Positions 28,701 through 36,626 of a DNA stretch of 64,000 nucleotides are shown here, piece by piece. A model generated the notes under the pieces. The model had not been told where the DNA came from. It worked only from the letters and a program-made list of their open reading frames with translations, and ran no database searches. The DNA lies in assembly GCF_002797375.1 (NCBI RefSeq), contig NZ_KZ454941.1, positions 1,578,760 to 1,642,759 of the forward strand. The letters run 5' to 3'. Each line of letters opens with the position of its first letter. Position 1 is the first letter of the stretch. The translations under genes were made by a program, and so were the position numbers. The stretch comes from Bacillus sp. FJAT-42315 (GTDB taxonomy: Bacteria; Bacillota; Bacilli; Bacillales; Domibacillaceae).

Positions 28701-29117
28701 ATGATTCAGAACATTAATCATATCGGGATTGCGGTCCGTTCACTCGATGAAACCGTACCATTTTATACAGAGCAACTCGGATTGCCTCTGCAAAAAATAG
28801 AAGAAGTGGACTCGGAGAAAGTGAGAGTCGCTTTTATCGATGCCGGCAATGTAAAGCTGGAATTACTTGAACCAACGAATGAGGATAGCCCAATTGCTAA
28901 ATTTATTGAGAAGCGTGGACAAGGGATTCATCATGTGGCGTTTGGCGTCATTGAGATTGAAGACCGAATTCGTGAAATAAAAGAACGCGGTATTCAAATG
29001 ATTCATGACACATCTAAGCCAGGAGCTGGGGGGGCACAGGTGGCGTTTATGCATCCGAAATCCACTCATGGTGTATTATTCGAGCTTTGTGATAAAAGCA
29101 AGGCGAAAGGGGAATGA
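28701..29117 (+). CDS. mce: Methylmalonyl-CoA epimerase
   Basis: 138-residue vicinal-oxygen-chelate protein interconverting (S)- and (R)-methylmalonyl-CoA. Metal ligands expected for the family are seen: His in INHIGIAV, Glu in VKLELLEP, His in GIHHVAFGV and Glu in GVLFELC. ATG 28701 follows GGGGGAAAGGGA; the open frame upstream (from 28641) has no ribosome binding site. It is followed after 7 bases by the carboxyltransferase gene, so the two steps between propionyl-CoA and the mutase are made together. Corresponds to yqjC of B. subtilis. Confidence 0.93.
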   Translation: MIQNINHIGIAVRSLDETVPFYTEQLGLPLQKIEEVDSEKVRVAFIDAGNVKLELLEPTNEDSPIAKFIEKRGQGIHHVAFGVIEIEDRIREIKERGIQMIHDTSKPGAGGAQVAFMHPKSTHGVLFELCDKSKAKGE

Positions 29118-29124
29118 CGAAACT

Positions 29125-30684
29125 ATGACAACTCATCAAGATATTTTCGCAAGCATTAATGAATTGTATGATAAACGTCGTGAAGTGGAGCTTGGCGGTG
29201 GAGATGCTCGAATTGAAAAGCAGCATGAAAAAGGAAAATTAACCGCGAGAGAGCGTATTGAATTATTAGTAGATCCAGGTACATTTGTGGAAATCAATCC
29301 ATTCATTGAACATCGCTGTAATGATTTTGGACTGGATGGCGTAAAGGGACCTGGAGATGGTGTTGTAACAGGCTATGGGAAAGTACATGGTCGTCCGATT
29401 TATTTATTTTCCCAAGACTTTACGGTGTTTGGTGGAGCGCTTGGTGAAATGCACGCGAAGAAAATTGCCAATGTGATGGATTTGGCTGCGAAAAACGGAG
29501 CGCCATTTGTTGGGTTAAATGATTCGGGTGGTGCGCGTATTCAAGAAGGCGTCGTATCACTTGATGGGTACGGTCATATTTTTTATCGAAACGCGATTTA
29601 TTCAGGGGTTATTCCACAAATTTCTGTGATCATGGGGCCATGCGCGGGTGGCGCGGTTTATTCTCCAGCGATTACGGACTTTGTATTTATGGTCGACCAA
29701 ACGAGTCAAATGTTTATTACAGGCCCGAAAGTTATTGAAACGGTCACAGGTGAGAAAATTTCTTCCGAGGATCTCGGTGGTTCAAAAGTACATAATACGA
29801 TTAGTGGAAACGCACATTTTCGTGGAAGCTCTGAAGAAGAAGTGCTAGAAATGGTTCGCGCCTTATTGAGCTATCTTCCACAAAATAATGAAGAAAAGGC
29901 AGCCATCCAGGAATGTTCTGAAGAGGATGATTATCGCGAGGATATTACCGATGTCGTTCCATTTGATGGATTGCGTCCGTATGATGTGCGAAAAGTGTTG
30001 GAGCATGTTGTCGATCCTGATTCTTTTATGGAAGTTCAAAAAGAGTTTGCTAAAAATATTGTGATTGGTTTTGCTCGCATTAAAGGAGAAGTCGTTGGAC
30101 TTGTTTGTAATCAGCCGAAATTTATGGCGGGTGGTTTAGATATCGATTCCTCGGACAAAGCGGCTCGCTTTATTCGTTTTTGTGACTCCTTTAATATTCC
30201 AATTATCACGTTTGAGGACGTGTCTGGTTTCTTCCCAGGCGTTAAGCAGGAATTAGGTGGAATTATTCGTCACGGGGCAAAAATTTTATACGCGTATTCC
30301 GAGGCGACGGTGCCGAAGATTACGGTGATTTTGCGTAAAGCATATGGCGGGGCGTATGTCGCTTTGAATAGTAAATCGATCGGGGCGGATCTCGTCTATT
30401 CATGGCCAAATGCTGAGATTGCGGTGATGGGACCTCAAGGGGCCGCCAATATTATTTTTGCCAAAGAAATTGCTAACAGTGAGAATCCAGAAGAGACTCG
30501 TGCGAAAAAGATTGAGGAATATCGTGAGAAATTTGCGAATCCATATGTAGCGGCTGCACGCGGGATGGTCGATGACGTCATTGACCCACGCGAAACGAGA
30601 ATCAAATTAATTCAAGGACTAGAAATGATGCGGACGAAGAAAGAAGCGCGACCGCCTAAAAAACATGGAAATATCCCTCTATAA
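29125..30684 (+). CDS. mmdA: Propionyl-CoA carboxylase-type carboxyltransferase (beta) subunit
   Basis: 519 residues, two crotonase-like carboxyltransferase halves. N-terminal: EKQHEKGKLTARERIELLVDPGTF, VFGGALGEMHAKKIANVMDLA, GLNDSGGARIQEGV and MGPCAGGAVYSPAITDF (acyl-CoA oxyanion region). C-terminal: GFARIKGEVVGLVCNQP, FEDVSGFFPGVKQE, KAYGGAYVAL and MGPQGAANIIF (biotin side). Family members carboxylate propionyl-CoA, or act as the alpha subunit of methylmalonyl-CoA decarboxylase. The epimerase and mutase neighbours favour propionyl-CoA to methylmalonyl-CoA. No biotin carboxylase or biotin carrier gene is in the window. Corresponds to B. subtilis yqjD. Confidence 0.92.
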   Translation: MTTHQDIFASINELYDKRREVELGGGDARIEKQHEKGKLTARERIELLVDPGTFVEINPFIEHRCNDFGLDGVKGPGDGVVTGYGKVHGRPIYLFSQDFTVFGGALGEMHAKKIANVMDLAAKNGAPFVGLNDSGGARIQEGVVSLDGYGHIFYRNAIYSGVIPQISVIMGPCAGGAVYSPAITDFVFMVDQTSQMFITGPKVIETVTGEKISSEDLGGSKVHNTISGNAHFRGSSEEEVLEMVRALLSYLPQNNEEKAAIQECSEEDDYREDITDVVPFDGLRPYDVRKVLEHVVDPDSFMEVQKEFAKNIVIGFARIKGEVVGLVCNQPKFMAGGLDIDSSDKAARFIRFCDSFNIPIITFEDVSGFFPGVKQELGGIIRHGAKILYAYSEATVPKITVILRKAYGGAYVALNSKSIGADLVYSWPNAEIAVMGPQGAANIIFAKEIANSENPEETRAKKIEEYREKFANPYVAAARGMVDDVIDPRETRIKLIQGLEMMRTKKEARPPKKHGNIPL

Positions 30685-30710
30685 TTCTTTTTTTCGAGGG
30701 GATGTCTTAT

Positions 30711-30743
30711 AAGGGGTCTGACACCGAGGTCAGACCCTTTTAA
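30711..30743 (+). terminator. Terminator after mmdA
   Basis: AAGGGGTCTGAC pairs with GTCAGACCCTTT around a five-base loop, then TTTTAATT. Confidence 0.88.
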
Positions 30744-30813
30744 TTATTTGGCTTCATTGCTTTATAAGAGTATACTTGGAAATAGAACCATTTTTATTGG
30801 AGGTAATTGACGA

Positions 30814-31935
30814 ATGATTAACCAAGAACGTTTATTAAATGAATTTTTAGAGCTTGTTCAAATTGATTCAGAAACGAAAAACGAAGCAAATATTGCGAAA
30901 GTATTAACGAAGAAATTTGAGGAGCTTGGTGTGCATGTATATGAAGATGATACGATGGCTCAAACGGGACATGGGGCTGGTAATTTAATTTGTACACTTG
31001 AAGCAACGAAAGACGGGGTAGACCCAATTTATTTTACGTCTCATATGGATACAGTCGTTCCGGGTGTAGGAGTGAAGCCAAGCATTAAGGATGGGTATGT
31101 CATCACAGATGGTACGACGATTCTTGGAGCGGATGACAAAGCAGGTTTGGCGGCGATGCTCGAATTAGTGAGAGTATTAAAGGAGCAAAACTATCACCAC
31201 GGAATGATTCAATTTATTATTACTGTCGGAGAAGAGTCGGGCCTTGTTGGAGCGAAAGTGTTAGATCAATCTCTAGTGAAAGCAAAATTTGGTTATGCGC
31301 TAGATAGTGATGGTCAAGTTGGAAATATCATCGTAGCGGCACCGACACAGGCCAAAATCAAAGCTGAAATTTATGGGAAGACGGCTCATGCAGGAGTCGC
31401 ACCTGAAAAAGGTGTATCAGCGATCACTATCGCTGCCAAAGCGATTTCTAACATGCCGCTCGGTCGAATCGATGATGAAACGACAGCGAATATCGGTCGC
31501 TTTGAAGGGGGACGTGCAACGAACATCGTCTGCGATTATGTTCATATTTTAGCGGAGGCTCGTTCACTTGTCTCGGAAAAAATGGAAGCGCAAGTAGCGA
31601 AGATGAAAGATGCGTTTGAAAAGACGGCAGAAGCAATGAACGGGCGTGCGAAAGTCGATGTGGAAGTGATGTACCCTGGCTTTAAATACGGAGAAGGCGA
31701 CCATGTAGTGGAAGTGGCAAAACAAGCGGCAGCACGTATCGGGCGTCCGAGTCAATTGTTAACGAGTGGAGGCGGAAGTGATGCCAATGTGATTGCTGGC
31801 TTCGGGATACCAACTGTTAACTTGGCTGTTGGCTATGAAGAAATTCATACAACGAGTGAAAGAATGCCGATTGAAGAGCTAGTGAAATTAGCTGAAATGG
31901 CAGTGGCGATCGTGGCGGTTGTTTCGGAAAATTAA
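30814..31935 (+). CDS. yqjE: M20 family metallopeptidase, PepT-like (YqjE)
   Basis: 373-residue co-catalytic zinc aminopeptidase-like protein. Metal ligands and catalytic residues: YFTSHMDTVVPG (His, Asp), LGADDKAGLAAMLE (bridging Asp), VGEESGLVGAK (catalytic Glu-Glu), ALDSDGQVG (Asp), and NLAVGYEEIHTTSERM (C-terminal His). A dimerisation domain fills about 175-285. Resembles tripeptidase T; true substrate unknown. GGAGGTAATTGACG precedes ATG 30814. Same order (yqjC-yqjD-yqjE) as in B. subtilis. Confidence 0.88.
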   Translation: MINQERLLNEFLELVQIDSETKNEANIAKVLTKKFEELGVHVYEDDTMAQTGHGAGNLICTLEATKDGVDPIYFTSHMDTVVPGVGVKPSIKDGYVITDGTTILGADDKAGLAAMLELVRVLKEQNYHHGMIQFIITVGEESGLVGAKVLDQSLVKAKFGYALDSDGQVGNIIVAAPTQAKIKAEIYGKTAHAGVAPEKGVSAITIAAKAISNMPLGRIDDETTANIGRFEGGRATNIVCDYVHILAEARSLVSEKMEAQVAKMKDAFEKTAEAMNGRAKVDVEVMYPGFKYGEGDHVVEVAKQAAARIGRPSQLLTSGGGSDANVIAGFGIPTVNLAVGYEEIHTTSERMPIEELVKLAEMAVAIVAVVSEN

Positions 31936-31946
31936 TGTTTTATATT

Positions 31947-31984
31947 TGGATCTGGGAATGAGGTCATTCTACAGATCCATTTTT
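31947..31984 (+). terminator. Terminator after yqjE
   Basis: TGGATCTG pairs with CAGATCCA; the inner GAATGA/TCATTC extends the stem; T5 follows. Confidence 0.88.
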
Positions 31985-32087
31985 ATAGGGATTTTATTCT
32001 CATATGAAATAATTTTTTGTCATTCTTTCTATCTATTTTTCTTTTTAGTATGGTACATTAAGAGGAGAATAATGAAGGAGGAAGGTT

Positions 32088-32564
32088 ATGCAATCGATCA
32101 ATAAAGCGGTCATTTTTGAGTCTGGAAATGAAGAATATGCGGTTCCGATTCAAGCGGTTATCTCTATTGAAAAAGTAAATTTCATTAATCCAATTCCTCA
32201 CTTACCTCGTTATTTAAAAGGGGTAACAAAGATTAGGGAAGAACTTTTGCCTGTGATTGATTTTGAGTACGTGTTGTATAAGCGGATGTTGCCTAGTTTA
32301 GAAGAGGCTCGACTCCTAATCGTTCAGACTAACTCGTTACCTGTCGGGTTACTGGTCAAGGAAGCGAAAGAAATCATTGAGTTACCTGAAGAGAGTGTTC
32401 GACAAGTGAATTTAATATCTTATGAAAATACAAGATTTTTCTCAGGTGTAGCAACGATTGGTGATCGGCTAATTACGATCATTGATATGGATGTGTTAGT
32501 TTCTTCATTAGAAGGAATAGATGCAGTGAAAGACTTTATGACAGAATCGAAGGATGATCAATAA
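32088..32564 (+). CDS. CheW-domain chemotaxis coupling protein
   Basis: 158 residues made up of one CheW/SH3-like domain: AVIFESGNEEYAVPIQAVISIEKVNFINPIPHLPRYLKGVTKIREELLPVID is the typical opening, with LPVIDF and GVATIGDRLITIIDMDVL at the two beta-barrel halves. Such proteins link receptors to the CheA kinase; CheV-type proteins carry a receiver domain in addition, which is absent here. No other chemotaxis gene is nearby, so it may serve a specific receptor. GGAGGAAGGTT precedes ATG 32088. Confidence 0.85.
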   Translation: MQSINKAVIFESGNEEYAVPIQAVISIEKVNFINPIPHLPRYLKGVTKIREELLPVIDFEYVLYKRMLPSLEEARLLIVQTNSLPVGLLVKEAKEIIELPEESVRQVNLISYENTRFFSGVATIGDRLITIIDMDVLVSSLEGIDAVKDFMTESKDDQ

Positions 32565-32576
32565 AGTATATAAAGA

Positions 32577-32609
32577 AAACAGCACCTTCAACAGTGCTGT
32601 TTTCTTTTT
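32577..32609. terminator. Bidirectional terminator between the CheW gene and the permease
   Basis: AAAACAGCAC pairs with GTGCTGTTTT, eight-base loop, then CTTTTT; A-rich on the other side. Confidence 0.88.
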
Positions 32610-32620
32610 GAAGTTTCGCT

Positions 32621-34024
32621 TTATTTTGCTTGTCTTACTGTGTTATTTTGCACCTTGGCTACTCCATTTGAGCGTGAATTCATTTTAAATAGGAAGAGGA
32701 ATCCAAGGACCCACCAAGCGAGAGTAATTGCCCACTCGTATGGCCAGATTAACGCAGATGGCATACCAGGCATGTATAAAATGATAAAACCAAATGTTAA
32801 AATGAAAGACATCCAACCAATGAATGAGCTTTTTCCTGCACGGAACGGTCTTTCAAGATCTGGCTGGTTTTTACGTAGAACAAGGAATGCCCAAGAAACC
32901 ATAAAGTAAGCGATTACGATTGCTAAACCACCAGCATCTACAAACCAAACAAGCGCTGGGCGACCTAGTAAAGGACTTAAAGTAGATAAAGTACCAATGA
33001 ATAAGATGGCATTAGCAGGTGTTTTATACTTTGGATGCATTTTTCCAAACCAAGCAGGTAACACGCCGTCTTGTGCCATTGCATACATAATACGACTACC
33101 ACCGATAATAAAAGCATTCCAGCTTGTTAAAATACCAGCGATCCCACCAAGGATTAAAATTTTAGCAAAGATCGGAGAACCGAAGGCAGCTCCCATTGCG
33201 TCTGCTGTAGCTAAACTACTATTCGCTAATTCTTCTGGTACAAGACTTAATGAAACGCCAAAGATAATAAGTATATACCATAGAACTGCAAAGCTTACAG
33301 ATAGAAGTAAAATTTTCCCGATTGCTTTCATTGGAATATTCATTTCTTCTGCTACTTGAGGGATTACGTCAAACCCAACAAATAAGAATGGAGTCATAAT
33401 CATGACTGCCATCATTCCGCCCATACCACCAACGAAAAGAGGCTCCATGTTTTTCATTTCTCCGCCGCCAAAAATCGAACCAAATACTAGCATTAATCCA
33501 ATCACTGTTAATAATGAAGTTAATACGATTTGAAGAAAGGCAGCTTGTTTAACACCTTTCCAGTTGATGATAGTGACAATAATTGAACCAACCATCCCAA
33601 TCGCTGCCCACGAAGCATACACTTCATAATCAGCTAATGTCCACAAATAACCCGTTTTATAATTAGGGAAAATATATTCAATAACAGTTGGAAGCGCTAC
33701 CGCTTCAAAGGCAACTACAGTAATATATCCTAATAATAAGGCCCAAGAAACGACAAAGGCTGCTTTCACACCGAGGGTTTCTTTAACAAAGTGATAGGCA
33801 CCACCTGTTTTCGGAAAGACTGTCGTAAGCTCAGCGTATGTTAAACCTACAAAAATAACTAAAATACCACCAAGTAAAAAGGCAATGATGGAACCAAGAG
33901 ATCCTGCTTCTAAAATCCAGTTGCCCGAAAGGACGACCCATCCCCAACCAATCATAGCTCCAAAGGCTAAAACTAATACATCAACACGCGACAATACTTT
34001 GTTAAAATCTTGTTGTTCTTTCAT
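32621..34024 (-). CDS. APC-family amino-acid permease
   Basis: 467 residues with about 12 membrane segments; the amino acid-polyamine-organocation hallmark near the start (FGAMIGWGWVVLSGNWILEAGSLGSIIAFLLGGILVIFVGLTYAELTTVFPKTGGAYHFVK) is clear. The usual IGSGI-type motif in helix 1 reads IGWGW, so substrate preference cannot be guessed from it. ATG 34024 follows TTGGAGGTCATA. A long structured leader with an intrinsic terminator lies upstream (34130-34330), so expression is probably controlled by premature termination. Confidence 0.85.
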   Translation of the reverse strand: MKEQQDFNKVLSRVDVLVLAFGAMIGWGWVVLSGNWILEAGSLGSIIAFLLGGILVIFVGLTYAELTTVFPKTGGAYHFVKETLGVKAAFVVSWALLLGYITVVAFEAVALPTVIEYIFPNYKTGYLWTLADYEVYASWAAIGMVGSIIVTIINWKGVKQAAFLQIVLTSLLTVIGLMLVFGSIFGGGEMKNMEPLFVGGMGGMMAVMIMTPFLFVGFDVIPQVAEEMNIPMKAIGKILLLSVSFAVLWYILIIFGVSLSLVPEELANSSLATADAMGAAFGSPIFAKILILGGIAGILTSWNAFIIGGSRIMYAMAQDGVLPAWFGKMHPKYKTPANAILFIGTLSTLSPLLGRPALVWFVDAGGLAIVIAYFMVSWAFLVLRKNQPDLERPFRAGKSSFIGWMSFILTFGFIILYMPGMPSALIWPYEWAITLAWWVLGFLFLFKMNSRSNGVAKVQNNTVRQAK

Positions 34025-34129
34025 TATGACCTCCAATATTTCAGATGGAACCGCTATCATTCCAAATTATTTTTAACATTAAGAATATTACATCTTTGTT
34101 GGCCGTTCACTTTCAACTTTGTTATACTT

Positions 34130-34330
34130 CTAACAAATGGGTGATAAAAGCCGGCTCATGTGATTAAGAACTTAGTTTGTTATTTATGCCGGTTGCTTCC
34201 ACACTCCTTTCAAGCAATAAAAAAACCAGCCTATTTCCGCCCGCAGTGAAAGCTGAGGGATGAAATAAACTGGCTTCACGTCTACTGAAACTAATCTGGC
34301 TGGAAAAGCGAGTAGACTTAACAGTTACCT
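34130..34330 (-). ncRNA. Structured 5' leader of the permease gene (candidate riboswitch or attenuator)
   Basis: Read on the minus strand. First a hairpin GUCUACU/AGUAGAC (34317-34311 with 34286-34280). Then a strong terminator: CCAGUUUAUUUC (34273-34262) with GAAAUAGGCUGG (34237-34226), two G-U pairs, followed by seven U (34225-34219). Then a hairpin UUGCUU/AAGCAA and a further one CCGGC/GCCGG (34192-34188 with 34155-34151) followed by CUUUUAUC. The loop of the first hairpin carries CCAGCCAG, which could compete with the terminator stem. No match to riboswitch classes I know. The rest of the 34025-34557 gap holds A/T-rich DNA and the gndA promoter. Confidence 0.6.
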
Positions 34331-34401
34331 AATATTGGATGGGTAGTTTGTTGCTAAATTGTAAAGAAAAAATTAAAACTAGTTGGTTTGATTTAATGAT
34401 A

Positions 34402-34430
34402 GTTTACAATATTGCGAAAACTTTGTAAAC
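34402..34430. promoter_or_regulatory. Inverted repeat and promoter region upstream of the permease leader
   Basis: GTTTACAA (34402-34409) and TTGTAAAC (34423-34430) are perfect 8-base arms 13 bases apart. On the minus strand TTTACA and TAAACT within it have 17-base spacing and could be the -35 and -10 of the permease leader, so the repeat may be an operator. Confidence 0.45.
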
Positions 34431-34511
34431 ACAAAATTAATTTTTTTACAGGCTGATTGCAATAAAATACAATAAAAAGTACGTCTAAAGGCTGTTTTGA
34501 TGGGCAGAGAT

Positions 34512-34520
34512 TGTTATAAT
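34512..34520 (+). promoter_or_regulatory. Extended -10 promoter of gndA
   Basis: TGT-TATAAT at 34512-34520; no good -35 at 17 bases, which extended -10 promoters tolerate. Confidence 0.5.
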
Positions 34521-34557
34521 ATAAAAGTAAATTTTATAGTTGAGAGGATGTGAAATC

Positions 34558-35964
34558 ATGCCACAACAAATTGGTGTGATTGGATTAGCGGTAATGGGCA
34601 AAAATCTTGCTTGGAATATTGAAAGTCGAGGATATACGGTTTCTGTGTTTAACCGCTCACGAGAAAAAACAGACGAAATGCTTCTTCAAAGCGAGGGAAA
34701 GCAAATTGTTGGTACATATAGTGTAGAGGAATTTATTCAGTCGTTAGAGACACCACGAAAAATTTTATTAATGGTGAAAGCGGGCGCAGCGACAGACGCG
34801 ACGATTGAGCAATTGAAGCCATTTCTAGCACATGGTGATATTTTAATCGATGGTGGGAACACATTCTTTAAAGATACACAGCGTCGAAATAAAGAATTAA
34901 GCAGCAGTGGTATTCACTTCATCGGTACAGGAGTATCCGGCGGAGAAGAAGGTGCTTTGACAGGGCCATCAATCATGCCAGGTGGACAGAAAGAAGCGTA
35001 TGAGCTTGTGGCTCCAATTTTTAAGGATATTTCTGCAAAAGTGGATGGAGAAGCTTGTTGTACTTATATCGGTCCAGATGGTGCTGGTCATTATGTCAAA
35101 ATGGTTCATAACGGCATTGAGTATGGAGATATGCAGTTGATCTCGGAAGCTTACTTTTTATTAAAGCATATTGTTGGTTTGACAGCGACTGAGCTTCATG
35201 AAGTGTTCTCCGAGTGGAATAAGGGAGAGCTAGATAGCTATTTAATTGAAATTACGGCTGATATTTTTACAAAAGTCGATGAAGAAACAGGCAAACCGCT
35301 TGTCGATGTCATTTTAGATAAAGCAGGTCAAAAAGGAACGGGTAAATGGACGAGCCAAAGTGCATTAGATCTTGGTGTGCCGCTTCCATTGATTACGGAA
35401 TCTGTATTCGCTCGTTTCATTTCTGCTTTAAAAGAAGAGCGTGTACACGCGAGTAAATTGTTAAAAGGTCCGGAAGCAAAAGAATTCGACGGTAACCGTG
35501 AAGAGTTTATTGAAGCGGTACGTAAAGCGTTATACATGAGTAAAATTTGCTCATATGCTCAAGGGTTTGCGCAAATGAAAGCAGCATCTGAAGAGTCTGG
35601 CTGGGATCTTCGTTATGGAGATATCGCGATGATCTTCCGTGGTGGTTGTATTATTCGTGCTCAATTTTTACAAAAAATTAAAGAAGCGTATGATCGTGAG
35701 CCGGGCTTAACGAACTTACTTCTTGATCCGTATTTCAAAGATATCGTTGAAAATTATCAAGAAGCACTACGTGATGTGTTAGCGACAGCGGTGAAGGCAG
35801 GTATTCCAGTACCGACGTTATCAGCTGCACTATCTTATTATGATAGTTACCGTACAGCTTCGTTGCCGGCGAATTTAATTCAAGCACAGCGAGATTACTT
35901 CGGTGCTCATACGTATGAGCGCGTTGATAAAGAAGGTATTTTCCACACAGAGTGGATGAAATAA
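34558..35964 (+). CDS. gndA: 6-phosphogluconate dehydrogenase, decarboxylating
   Basis: 468 residues. Oxidises 6-phosphogluconate to ribulose 5-phosphate with CO2 release in the pentose phosphate pathway. Rossmann motif [17 protein letters not shown] (residues 5-20; last conserved Gly of GxAxxG kept), [19 protein letters not shown] near 128, and the signature [14 protein letters not shown] near 183 with the catalytic Lys in YVKMVHNG. The C-terminal helical domain is complete. ATG 34558 follows GAGAGGATGTG. Corresponds to yqjI (NADP type) of B. subtilis, next to zwf as here. Confidence 0.95.
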   Translation: MPQQIGVIGLAVMGKNLAWNIESRGYTVSVFNRSREKTDEMLLQSEGKQIVGTYSVEEFIQSLETPRKILLMVKAGAATDATIEQLKPFLAHGDILIDGGNTFFKDTQRRNKELSSSGIHFIGTGVSGGEEGALTGPSIMPGGQKEAYELVAPIFKDISAKVDGEACCTYIGPDGAGHYVKMVHNGIEYGDMQLISEAYFLLKHIVGLTATELHEVFSEWNKGELDSYLIEITADIFTKVDEETGKPLVDVILDKAGQKGTGKWTSQSALDLGVPLPLITESVFARFISALKEERVHASKLLKGPEAKEFDGNREEFIEAVRKALYMSKICSYAQGFAQMKAASEESGWDLRYGDIAMIFRGGCIIRAQFLQKIKEAYDREPGLTNLLLDPYFKDIVENYQEALRDVLATAVKAGIPVPTLSAALSYYDSYRTASLPANLIQAQRDYFGAHTYERVDKEGIFHTEWMK

Positions 35965-35993
35965 AAAAAGCGGGCGATGAGCCCGCTTTTTTT
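35963..35993. terminator. Bidirectional terminator between gndA and the cyclase gene
   Basis: AAAAAAAGCGGGC pairs with GCCCGCTTTTTTT, five-base loop; both flanks homopolymeric. Confidence 0.93.
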
Positions 35994-36618
35994 ATTTGAG
36001 GTTGTCTAACAGTAGCACTCGTGCTGGTGAAGCGTCCGTTCCAGAAATTTTGAGCGGAGCGGCCATCATGAAATAGCTTCCTGCTTCTACATCTTTCAGC
36101 GCTAACCCTTCGATGATGATCACACCTTGTCCCATTAACGTGCGGTGGGTTGGGTGACCTTCTTGGGCGCGTTCAATGCCCAGTGCATCAATGCCAACGC
36201 CGGCGATGCCGATTTCCGCTAAGTATTCAGCCGCATCTTCAGCTACATAAATAAAGTCAAAATTAAACTCTGTGTCAAATGAATTTTTCGTTTTTAATAA
36301 AATAAAATCGTCTTTTTCAATCGACATCGATTCAAGATCTGCTTTTGTCACTTTTTCAGTGGCACTCGTTACATCGATCACTTTACAAGGACGGACAAGC
36401 TGCTCAATTGCGATCGTTTCAATCGTTGCTCCTTCGTTCATCATATGAAGCGGGGCATCGACATGAGTACCTGTATGAACATCCATCGCAATACGTGATT
36501 CTGTTACATGTCCGTTCGTTTTTGTGTCAATCGTTGGTTGCTTTTCCGGCTTGTTTTTATAAACAGGCATACCAGGAAAAATAGGAGCAGTAATATCATA
36601 AATTTTCAATTTGGACAC
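35992..36618 (-). CDS. Cyclase-family (kynurenine-formamidase-like) hydrolase
   Basis: 208 residues. Family signature HxGTHxDxPxH is seen as DVHTGTHVDAPLHM (about 47-60), which binds a divalent metal; GVGIDALGIE and the late HPTHRTLMGQGVIIIEGL are also typical. Members include KynB arylformamidase and isatin hydrolase; there are no tryptophan-degradation genes nearby, so the substrate is open. It lies 8 bases after zwf on the same strand and is probably co-transcribed with it. Confidence 0.85.
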   Translation of the reverse strand: MSKLKIYDITAPIFPGMPVYKNKPEKQPTIDTKTNGHVTESRIAMDVHTGTHVDAPLHMMNEGATIETIAIEQLVRPCKVIDVTSATEKVTKADLESMSIEKDDFILLKTKNSFDTEFNFDFIYVAEDAAEYLAEIGIAGVGIDALGIERAQEGHPTHRTLMGQGVIIIEGLALKDVEAGSYFMMAAPLKISGTDASPARVLLLDNLK

Positions 36619-36626
36619 ATCCTTTC

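Noticed and set aside
31919-32104. 61-codon frame after yqjE
   Set aside because: Covers the yqjE terminator and the cheW ribosome binding site; Phe/Tyr-rich from A/T-rich intergenic DNA.
34025-34430. c-di-AMP (ydaO) or lysine riboswitch in front of the permease
   Set aside because: The conserved core sequences I know for these classes are not present on the minus strand.
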